Below, piece after piece: positions 41,144 through 50,500 of a DNA stretch of 64,000 nt. Both the position numbers and the translations under genes were made by a program. The stretch is taken from contig JAUCBJ010006598.1 of assembly GCA_032718475.1 (NCBI GenBank), positions 28,407 to 92,406 on the forward strand, read 5' to 3'. The DNA comes from Nemertoderma westbladi. Lineage: Eukaryota; Xenacoelomorpha; Nemertodermatida; Nemertodermatidae. Under the pieces are notes generated by a model that was not told the DNA's origin, did not search any database, and saw only the letters and a list, made by a program, of their open reading frames with translations. The stretch's first letter is position 1; every line of letters begins with the position of its first letter.

Positions 41144-41475
41144 CCTACACTATCTACTTTATATTCGCTCTGATTGCGGACGCGGAACGTGCTCTCCCAC
41201 TCATCATCGGAACGTCCGTCGTCTGTTTCTGCGTTATCTACGTGAAGTTGCGGGACATTTTTGGTTCCAGTATCCTGGATCATCTCGGATTTTGCCTTTC
41301 TCTTATGACGCGTTTCGCCATCCCAATCCAGTGGTTGCTTCTGGCCGCCTTCGCGGTGTTTGTCCTCGTAATCCTCATTATAGACGCCATTGAGGATCCT
41401 TACAGACTTATGTCCGCACTCGGAATGTTTATGTTCATTGTTATCGGAATGATATTTTCAAAACATCCCGATAAG
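41144..41475 (+). CDS. SLC28A: SLC28-like nucleoside transporter, exon 3
   Basis: Acceptor CCTTCCAG ends at 41143 after a pyrimidine-rich intron; joining to exon 2 completes an Ala codon and gives a continuous hydrophobic helix across the junction. Four predicted membrane spans follow: YTIYFIFALIADAERALPLI, IGTSVVCFCVIYVKLRDIFG, WLLLAAFAVFVLVILIIDAI and LGMFMFIVIGMIFSKHPDK. The ERALPL and FSKHP signatures are characteristic of concentrative (Na+/H+-coupled) nucleoside transporters. First possible donor is AAG|GTTAGT at 41475/41476, followed by repeats of the same donor. Exons for the transport core are not found downstream in this window; they may lie beyond 64000 or the gene may be truncated. 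Confidence 0.75.
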
Positions 41476-41577
41476 GTTAGTTATCCCGATAAGGTTAGTT
41501 ATCCCGATAAGGTTAGTTATCCCGATAAGGTTAGTTATCCCGATAAGATTAGTTATCCCGATAAGGTTAGTGTTATA
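41464..41577 (+). repeat. 18-bp tandem array repeating the exon 3 splice donor
   Basis: Six copies of TATCCCGATAAGGTTAGT-type units; AAG|GTTAGT donors fall at 41475, 41493, 41511, 41529 and 41565 (last exon base), while the copy at 41547 reads AAG|ATTAGT. The 18-bp period keeps the frame, so each extra unit used would add six residues (VSYPDK). Confidence 0.88.
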
Positions 41578-42003
41578 CCGGTACCGTATTTATCATATAT
41601 CTCTTAGGTCAGGTCAGGTATTCTAGGTCATTGATCAAGAAAACTTGCCACCTCCATGCAGCATAAAGGAGGTGCCACCTGTAGCTGCATAGACCCCTTT
41701 TACTAGGGCAAATCTGGTCCTGTAACTAGGACCCCCTTCGTTCTGGGATAAGGACGCCCTTGGTCCTGGATTAAGGACCCATATACTTGGCTGCAGGGGT
41801 ATATGGCCTGACCAGGCAGATGGTGATCTACCAATGGCTGGTCAGGAGTAGAGTGTTCTCATGTCCACTCTGAGAGCACTTCACTGCGACCTGCGCCTGG
41901 CAGCAAGGGTACAGGGCATGACCCAGCAGATGAGCTGCAACAGCCAATGGTGGGTCATGTGCGCCAGAGTAGATATGGGTGATGGGCCTCATATCTGACT
42001 CCA

Positions 42004-44625
42004 TTGCGACACCCACCCTGTGGAATGGCAAACCAGGGTGTGGTATTTGCCCCGAGAGCTGACTCGGCAAAAAAGCACCCCCCAACCCCCACTATGGATT
42101 ACATTAGCAATGCGGAGGTCCGGCCACTAGAGGCCAGTGGAATTACCGGACACAATCGGCCTCACAGGCGTCAGTTAACTCCTGACCGGCTGCCTGTCTC
42201 ACCCCCTACTGGAGAGAGAGCAGTCAACAATTCTTTGAGTCCCTTTCCTGATGACCTTTCTGGCCCAAACCCTGGGTCACCAGGGAGGCCAGATTGTGAT
42301 GGGGAGAGGGATTCTGGAGTTGGAGGCTACTCTCATGTTCCACCCCGACCAACAAAGCCATTGGTGAATCTGAGGCAAGTCACTAGACTAGCCTCAGTAA
42401 ACACACTAACACTCGGGTCCCCAATGCGACAAGGTGAGCTGACTGCCTTGGCAGATAAGCTCTCTCTTAGCGCAGTGGGTGTTCAAGAGCACCGAATGCA
42501 GACTGGACAGACTGATGAGGTTCTGATTAAGGACATGGGGGGCGGTTGGCGACTCGCCCTCGCGTCAGCAGATGATAGTGGCAATGGTGGAATTGGTCTA
42601 TTGATGAATCCAACTGCACATGCAGCATTGGACAAAATAGACCAAATCTCTAACCGCATCATCCGTTGCCACTTCTCATGTTCTGGAAGACTGGCTAAGA
42701 AGTTTCCTAAGGTGGTTCTGATTGTGTGCTACTCTCCAACTAGTGTTGCCCCTGTAGAGGAGGTGGAAAATTTCTACCACAATCTACAAGCAGCTACTGA
42801 TGGAGTGGATCAGCATGCATTCTTAACATTCCTGGGAGACTTTAATGCAAGTCTGCATCAATCACCTACATCGCCCTGGGTCTATAGCAATAGTGTTAAC
42901 CGAAATTCTGTCCATCTTCAGGATTTTATCTCTGGAAATGGATTGTTTTCGGCTGGAACCCAGTTCAAGAAGCGAACTGGAAAGCTATGGACTCATAGTG
43001 GACCCAGTGGTCACAAGTCCCAGATAGACCATATTCTGTTTCGTAGGAAATACAGGAGCTCTATACAAGACTGTAATGCATTTACACTTCGACCCTTCTC
43101 CAGTGATCACCGCCTTATTGTGGCCAAGGTAAGACTTAGTCTGCGTGCTAGCAGAACAACGAAATCTGCCTTGCCGCGGCATGACTGGTCCTCTCTGTTG
43201 CAACAGCCAAGTGTGAGATCCAGCTTCACACTACAGCTGAGCAACAGGTATGAGGCTCTTGCCTCTGAGGCGGCAGATCACTGTGAGGGCTATACTGCCT
43301 TTACAGAAGCAGTTAAGTTAGCAGCTGCAGAAACAGTTCCTGTATACCCTCGAAACAGGAAAAGGGCCCCCTGGACTGACAACAAAATTCAAAAGTGCCG
43401 AAATGACCTTCATAAGGCGCAGAAAGAGTCCCGACTCAAACAGACTACAGCGGCCAAGAATGCAGTTAAGGCTGCATCTAGGTCCCTCAACAGGCAGTAC
43501 TCTGTTAATCTACAGGAGCTAATAAACCAACAGGTTGATGCCATCAATGATGCTGACGACAGCAGGCAATCATCCCAGGCATGGAAATCGATCAATCTGC
43601 TTACTGGGCGGAAAAGCCAACCAACCACCAAGGTTAAGGCTGAATCACCAGCCGATCGCCTCAATGGTTGGAAAGCCCACTTTGAAAAGCTCCTCAATAA
43701 TGACAGGGTATTGCCTGATAACTTTATAGAAGTAAAGGTGTCTGAGTCTGTACTCCCAGATATTCCCATTGGCGATATCTCCTTTGCAGAAGTGAAGGCT
43801 GCTGCAAAGAGCATTAAGACCAATCGTGCCAGTGGAGTAGATGGTGTTCCCCCTGAGGTCTTTAAAATACCTGAGTGTTTAAAGCTCATCTATCCCATCA
43901 TAGTAGACATGTACCGTACAACAAGAGTCCCACAAGAAATGAAAACAAATAAGTTGGTGCCAGTTCCCAAGAAGGGCAACCTAACACTCTATGGTTCTTT
44001 TCGGGGAATCTCATTGATCTCGATTGCTGCAAAGCTATACAATAGGATTCTATTAAATCGCATCAGGGATCCCATTGAGAGACTGCTCCGTGGAAATCAG
44101 AATGGGTTCCGTAAAGGTCGTGGGACCATGGAGCCCATTTTGGCACTTAGAAGGATAATTGAAGAATTATCAAAAAAGAAAGACAGGCATCTGGCTGTTA
44201 TCTTTGTTGACTTCTTCAAGGCCTTTGATTCAGTCTCTCGATCACGTATGTTCAGCATACTTTCATTATATGGGATTCCTGATGAAATTATTGCAGCAAT
44301 CAGATCAGTATACGATGGTTCGACAACATTTGTGTCTACTGTTGACGGTGACACAGAACCATTTGAAGTGTTATGGGGCGTCCTCCAAGGAGACACACTT
44401 GCACCATTCTTGTTCATTATTGTGGTTGACTATGTTCTACGCATGTCCTTAGATCATCATAATGATGATGGGGTGATGATAACTCCACCTACTGGCTCCA
44501 GAAGTCGAGGAAATCCTGCCAAGTACCTAACTGATCTAGACTTTGCTGATGACTTAGGAGTACTCTCAGAATCATTAGAGGGAGCCCAACGGCTCCTCAG
44601 CTCATTAGAACATGCTGCTTCTTAA
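42004..44625 (+). CDS. LINE ORF: AP endonuclease and reverse transcriptase
   Basis: 873 codons; start chosen at the first in-frame ATG after the 5' UTR, although the real start may be a little later. Residues ~120-390: endonuclease/exonuclease/phosphatase domain that nicks the target (VGVQEHRMQTG, FLGDFNASLHQ with D279, RTGKLWTHSG, SQIDHILF, PFSSDHRLIV with D368-H369). Residues ~640-870: RT (GSFRGISLISIAAKLYN, AVIFVDFFKAFDSV, GVLQGDTLAPFLF, LDFADDLGVL with D849-D850). The frame stops at 44623-44625 shortly after the RT core because of a local sequence scramble at 44622-44645; the C-terminal domain continues in another frame. All visible catalytic residues are retained, but the break makes it a probable pseudogene. 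Confidence 0.9.
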   Translation: MRHPPCGMANQGVVFAPRADSAKKHPPTPTMDYISNAEVRPLEASGITGHNRPHRRQLTPDRLPVSPPTGERAVNNSLSPFPDDLSGPNPGSPGRPDCDGERDSGVGGYSHVPPRPTKPLVNLRQVTRLASVNTLTLGSPMRQGELTALADKLSLSAVGVQEHRMQTGQTDEVLIKDMGGGWRLALASADDSGNGGIGLLMNPTAHAALDKIDQISNRIIRCHFSCSGRLAKKFPKVVLIVCYSPTSVAPVEEVENFYHNLQAATDGVDQHAFLTFLGDFNASLHQSPTSPWVYSNSVNRNSVHLQDFISGNGLFSAGTQFKKRTGKLWTHSGPSGHKSQIDHILFRRKYRSSIQDCNAFTLRPFSSDHRLIVAKVRLSLRASRTTKSALPRHDWSSLLQQPSVRSSFTLQLSNRYEALASEAADHCEGYTAFTEAVKLAAAETVPVYPRNRKRAPWTDNKIQKCRNDLHKAQKESRLKQTTAAKNAVKAASRSLNRQYSVNLQELINQQVDAINDADDSRQSSQAWKSINLLTGRKSQPTTKVKAESPADRLNGWKAHFEKLLNNDRVLPDNFIEVKVSESVLPDIPIGDISFAEVKAAAKSIKTNRASGVDGVPPEVFKIPECLKLIYPIIVDMYRTTRVPQEMKTNKLVPVPKKGNLTLYGSFRGISLISIAAKLYNRILLNRIRDPIERLLRGNQNGFRKGRGTMEPILALRRIIEELSKKKDRHLAVIFVDFFKAFDSVSRSRMFSILSLYGIPDEIIAAIRSVYDGSTTFVSTVDGDTEPFEVLWGVLQGDTLAPFLFIIVVDYVLRMSLDHHNDDGVMITPPTGSRSRGNPAKYLTDLDFADDLGVLSESLEGAQRLLSSLEHAAS

Positions 44626-44635
44626 TATTCTTCTG

Positions 44636-45325
44636 CTGCTTATTAACTCCAGAAAGACCAAAATTCTGACAGTTAACTTTGAAAGTCCTCAGCAAGTCTC
44701 TGATCGGATGAGCATAAGCTCAAAGGATGGTATGCTTGAGCATGTGGACGACTTCTGTTACCTGGGATCATGGATCCGGAAGTCAGGTGAGGACCTTCGA
44801 ATACGTAAGGGAAAGGCATGGGCAGCCTTGAATAGGCTTTCCAGGATTTGGAAGTCACCGAGAATTAATCGGAAACTTAAGGTCCGATTATTTAGAGCAG
44901 CAGTAGTTCCAGTACTCCTCTATGGGAGTCCATGCTGGGCTCTAACTGCTGAGGACACCAAATCTCTGGATCGCACATTCACAAGAATGCTACGCCGGGT
45001 TCATTGTGTCAAGTACAATGCACACATCTCCAACCAGACACTATATAACATTGGAGGTGTCTCATTGGTTCCCCCAAGCTTGACACTAGAACAAAATCGC
45101 ATCCGCTTTGCAGGACATTGCTTTCGCCGTGAGGACCAGCCAGTGCATAATCTTGTACTTTGGCAGCCTCATGGAGTGAATAAGCATGGTGGACAGCCCA
45201 TGACTTTCTTGAGACGCATCTTAAAGGACACTGGCCTTAAAGATGCGGATGATCTAGCAAATGTCATGGGTGATAGGGAGTTGTGGCGGTGCAATTTTGT
45301 TGACAAGCCGGCACAGCATTCTTAA
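44636..45325 (+). pseudogene. LINE ORF C-terminal domain (frameshifted)
   Basis: Continuation of the LINE protein: INSRKTKILTVNFESPQQVS, DDFCYLGSWIRKSGEDLRIR, VRLFRAAVVPVLLYGSPCWA and RFAGHCFRREDQ, a region specific to RTE-type elements (thumb and conserved GHxxR segment). Compared with copy B, about 16 nt just before it are replaced by a different 20-nt stretch, shifting the frame. The open frame begins formally at 44612 but its first codons are that scrambled stretch. Confidence 0.85.
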
Positions 45326-45384
45326 AAATGCAGCTGCAACGCAGCATGCCGATCCTAGTAGTAGTAGGTACCGTATTTATCATA

Positions 45385-45950
45385 ATCCATTATTCAGTGG
45401 AAATGCCTTGAAGGTTTTTTAGTAGTTGGGCGTCAATGTATTTATTGCCTAATTAATATTTCATAAGTATCATTATATTCCACTATTATTTATTTTATAA
45501 TTAATTCCGACAATACGTTTGTAATTAAATCAAATTTAAATTAACATTCTTAGCCCATTACTTGAGGGTGGAACGTCATATTACTGTAGAAAACTGTTGA
45601 TGGAACATTAACAATTATTATGATACAATATGAAGGTGGATGGCATAGGATACATAGATTTAGCATGACACATAAGTCATCTTTAACAAGTTGTTTCCAA
45701 AACCAAGCTCTAACCTGCAGGCACGACCAATATATCTTGCCCGCCATATCGTAGCCTTTGCCTATCGTAGAACTGTCAGGTAGTGTTCAAACGTGCTGCC
45801 GATCGAGAAAAATAGGGGTTTGTTTAACATAGGTGACTCTTTTACGGTTTAGATGGATTTCTTTAAAAGAATCCATAAAGGAAGTGATTAACGATATTTT
45901 AATTATAAATTAATACAAAATAAACTGTAACTTTAATACACTAGATCACT
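45385..45950. other. Non-coding intronic or intergenic stretch
   Basis: AT-rich, no recognised repeat or exon. Confidence 0.5.
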
Positions 45951-47142
45951 AGGCTCCAGTTAGTATGCGTGCTACTGTAGCTATATGGGGTAGGTAGGCT
46001 CCAGTTAGTGTGCGTGCTACTGTAGCTATATGGGGTAGGTAGGCTCCAGTTAGTGTGCGTGCTACTGTAGCTATATGGGGTAGGTAGGCTCCAGTTAGTG
46101 TGCGTGCTACTGTAGCTATATGGGGTAGGTAGGCTCCAGTTAGTGTGCGTGCTACTGTAGCTATATGGGGTTGGTAGGCTCCAGTTAGTATGCGTGCTAC
46201 TGTAGCTATATGGGGTAGGTAGGCTCCAGTTAGTGTGCGTGCTACTGTAGCTATATGGGGTAGGTAGGCTCCAGTTAGTGTGCGTGCTACTGTAGCTATA
46301 TGGGGTAGGTAGGCTCCAGTTAGTGTGCGTGCTACTGTAGCTATATGGGGTTGGTAGGCTCCAGTTAGTATGCGTGCTACTGTAGCTATATGCGGTAGGT
46401 AGGCTCCAGTTAGTATGCGTGCTACTGTAGCTATATGGGGTAGGTAGGCTCCAGTTAGTGTGCGTGCTACTGTAGCTATATGGGGTAGGTAGGCTCCAGT
46501 TAGTATGCGTGCTACTGTAGCTATATGGGGTAGGTAGGCTCCAGTTAGTATGCGTGCTACTGTAGCTATATGGGGTAGGTAGGCTCCAGTTAGTGTGCGT
46601 GCTACTGTAGCTATATGGGGTAGGTAGGCTCCAGTTAGTGTGCGTGCTACTGTAGCTATATGGGGTAGGTAGGCTCCAGTTAGTGTGCGTGCTACTGTAG
46701 CTATATGGGGTAGGTAGGCTCCAGTTAGTGTGCGTGCTACTGTAGCTATATGGGGTAGGTAGGCTCCAGTTAGTGTGCGTGCTACTGTAGCTATATGGGG
46801 TAGGTAGGCTCCAGTTAGTGTGCGTGCTACTGTAGCTATATGGGGTAGGTAGGCTCCAGTTAGTGTGCGTGCTACTGTAGCTATATGGGGTAGGTAGGCT
46901 CCAGTTAGTGTGCGTGCTACTGTAGCTATATGGGGTAGGTAGGCTCCAGTTAGTGTGCGTGCTACTGTAGCTATATGGGGTAGGTAGGCTCCAGTTAGTA
47001 TGCGTGCTACTGTAGCTATATGGGGTAGGTAGGCTCCAGTTAGTATGCGTGCTACTGTAGCTATATGGGGTAGGTAGGCTCCAGTTAGTGTGCGTGCTAC
47101 TGTAGCTATATGGGGTAGGTAGGCTCCAGTTAGTGTGCGTGC
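45951..47142. repeat. 45-bp minisatellite, about 26 copies
   Basis: Unit GGCTCCAGTTAGTGTGCGTG, CTACTGTAGCTATATGGGGT, AGGTA; copies differ mainly at one G/A site. The minus strand keeps a frame open for 410 codons (repeated ARTLTGAYLPHIATV) because 45 is divisible by three. No other gene signals. It ends exactly at the gypsy LTR. Confidence 0.95.
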
Positions 47143-47401
47143 TGTTCGGTGTCTTGTAGCAATGATTACTATATTGCTCATAGAATATTGGTTAAAGGAT
47201 TTAAATGTACTAATTGTAATTGTTTGTTTAACAGAAATAAACTCTACTGGTGGTGGGTTTTATATAAGCTGTTTGAACTAGATGTATCATTGCATATATT
47301 GGGTTACGGTTATTGTTGAGAGTCTTTTTAGATTATATTATTTTCTGTTCATTGGTAAAATTAATATCTTACATTTAATATTATTTTAACGAGCCTGAAC
47401 A
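47143..47401 (+). repeat. Gypsy 5' LTR
   Basis: TGTTCGGTG...CTGAACA. Contains a TATA-like TTATATAAG at about 47260-47268 preceded by GTGGTGGG, the likely core promoter of the element. Followed at once by TGGCGCAGCG, a tRNA-primer-type start. Confidence 0.93.
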
Positions 47402-47517
47402 TGGCGCAGCGTAGATTAAACCTACTCATAAATATTATGTATTATTATTAATTAATTAATTAATTATTAAAACTTATTTATTATAAATTTATTGTAAATA
47501 GCTACAATAATACCAAT

Positions 47518-50500
47518 ATGGCCGACGACGCTGCTACCTTAAAACGAGCAAAAAATATACGATCAGCTTTATATGGGTTGACCAACAGCGCACGAGCCCG
47601 TTACGAGGCTGCCTACAACGATATTTCTCAGGCCGGCATCGACAATACGACAAACGACGATATAGACTCATTGCGGGCAAAGGCCGATGCTTATAACGCA
47701 GCAGTAGTACGCTATAGCAACGCACATATCGATGTTCTGGGCATTCAACCAACAGATGAGAATGATAGAGACACTATTCGAATCGATGAACTAAACAACC
47801 ATATGTTTGAAGTCAAAGCATCACTTAATATAATTCAGCGCAAATGCAATTTAAATCAGCCTTTACCTACCGCAAGATTTCCAAATCAACCAAGACGTAT
47901 AGAACGCAGTAGCCAACCAAATCAACTCATTCCATCAATCTCTCTGACAGCATATAAAGCGTGGCGATCTAAGTTTAATGACTATTATAACATTAATAGC
48001 ATGTCCAGTATGCCTCAAACAGAGCAATTGGGACATCTGCGTGCTTGTATTAGTGAAGATATGATAACAAAAATGAAATACACTATGGAGATCCCAGAAA
48101 ATACTACAATGTCAGTTAGTGAAATACTTCATACAGTGGAAATCTATTTCACAAATAAGGTTAGTTTGGCTCGACGTCGCTGCGATTTTGATCGATCAAC
48201 CCAATTACCCGGTGAGTCGTTTGAAGCTTTCTTTGAAAGACTCCAATCTCTACAGGAACTCGCAGAACCTGCGACTGGGTGTACATGTGCCGCCGATCAC
48301 TTAGTAACTCGAATTATGTGCGGTATTAACAACCAAGAACTTCAACGTAAGTTGTTTGCACTAGATAAACCTAAACTTACTGTAAATATTGTCAAGAATA
48401 TTTGTATTGCTTTTGTAAAGGGCGATACGGAAACTACTGCCCTTGCAGGAATATCTCATATACAGCAAATACCATCAAATAATCCCGAGGTTGCACAAGC
48501 TTTACATACACTACAATCACATTTAGTATTTCCATCAAATACTGAACATGAACAAGGTATACAAACAATTCAGGCTCTACCAACGAAGACTGAAAAAAGT
48601 TATCCTAACAAAAGGAGGAATCCAATATATCGCCCCCCTCAGCAATCTGTATATAGAGCGCCACCAACTATGGTAACCAGACCTTGCGTCTGGTGCGGTG
48701 GATCTACATCTCATCGAAATGACCGATCAAAATGCCCGGCAGACAGGAAACAATGCACAAAGTGTTATAAAATAGGCCACTTTCCAGCAGTATGCAAGGC
48801 CTTCCCTCAAGCTGCGAATTATAATAAAATATGCAGTCTACCAGGCACAATATGCAGCAATGATCAGTCACCCGATAATAATCAATCAGACGAACACCAG
48901 TCTCAAATGTATTCCACTCTAGGTGCTCACCACTACCTAAATTACGTCTCAGGAGATTATGACAAAACGCAAGACATCAATACATTACCACATGTTGTAC
49001 ATGTGTCCCATTATCCCTCAAACGAGCCGACATTCCAAACTATCACCCGAAAAGCCCCCATGGCCAAGGTAATTATCAATGGAGAATTTATAACTGATGC
49101 ATTACCAGATACAGGTGCGGATGCACCTGTTATCCCATACGATATTTTGTTAGCACATGGCATGATCCAAAATATAAACACTTCACATTCTCCTAGAATA
49201 TATGCAGCGAATAAGCAGCTTATTCAAACATGTGGCGTAATTAATCTCAATGTGGAATATTATGGAATATCAGTTCCTTTATTAGCCGTTGTTACCAAAG
49301 TCGGTTCAACTTTCATTTTACCATGGTATACACTCAAATCACTAAAAATAATTCCTGAATCATATCCAATACCAGAATATGTAGTACCACAAGTTCATGC
49401 GATCTCCGCTGCCGATAGTACTAGAGCCGAGTTACTAGCTGAATATTCAGATGTATTTGATACCTCAAAGTCTAAACCTATGAACGTACCAGAAATGGAA
49501 ATTCATCTTAAACCTAACGCTGTTCCATTTAAAATTTACACTTCACGCAAAATTCCTGTTCACCTCGAAGCAGAAACTAAAGCAGAACTGTCAAGAATGG
49601 TACAGCTACAAATTATTAAAAAAGTAGAACCCATCCCAGGGAAGCCTCCACCAACATGGGTAGCACCAATGGTCGTCACTGAAAAACCAAGGGGAGGCAT
49701 CAGAATATGCATAGATTATAGCAAACTCAATGACTATGTTGAAAGACCGGTTCACCCATTTAAATGCCCAGCAGATATTATTGCAAGCCTTAATCCAGAG
49801 GCACAATTTTTCTCAACTATAGATGCCGCCAAGGGTTATTGGCAAATACCTTTGGCGGAATCAAGCCAACCACTCACCTGCTTCATGACCCCATGGGGTT
49901 GTTACATGTTTTTACGGGCGCCAATGGGTCTAAGTTCAGCTGGTGACGTCTTCTGCATTTGGGGTGATGCAGCATTCGTCGATATAAAGAACATGGAGAA
50001 AATCGTGGATGATCTTTTAGTCCATACTGTAACGTTCGAAAATCATACAGAGATTGTAAGAACAGTTCTTGAGCGTTGTCGCAAGTTCAACATCACTCTG
50101 TCTAAGGACAAATTCATTTTCGGTCAACCAGAGGTTGAATTTATCGGTCTCCGAATCGGCCGCAATGGAATAAAATGCGACCCTACAAAGATAGAATCAA
50201 TCAAACAGTTCCCTATACCCAAAAATATTACAGATTTAAGATCCTTTTTCGGCCTAGTGCAGCAGATGAGATCGTTTTCAAATAAAGTAGCACCATCATT
50301 GGCCCCATTAAAAGGTCTACTAAGCACTAAAAATTCATTTACATGGACACCAGATCATACAGCAGCATTTGAGGTGATAAAAAATGTTATGTCAAACCCA
50401 GCCATTCTGAAACCTTTCGATATCAACCTACCGACTGCTTTAAACACAGACGCATCTAGAGACGGGTTAGGCTACACTTTGACCCAGAAACATCCAGATG

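Larger units (their letters stand above)
41598..45366 (+). mobile_element. Near full-length RTE-like LINE, copy A
   Basis: 3769-bp insertion flanked by an 18-bp target duplication GGTACCGTATTTATCATA (41580-41597 and 45367-45384). It has a 5' untranslated region of about 400 bp with short internal repeats, one main ORF and a 3' end in (TAG)3. Copy B (24251-25665) is a truncated relative. It lies in the intron after transporter exon 3, in the same direction as the gene. Confidence 0.92.

Noticed and set aside
45949-47181. 410-aa minus-strand open frame
   Set aside because: It is the 45-bp minisatellite read in one frame (45 is divisible by three), extended slightly into the gypsy LTR. No start context, domain or non-repeat sequence.
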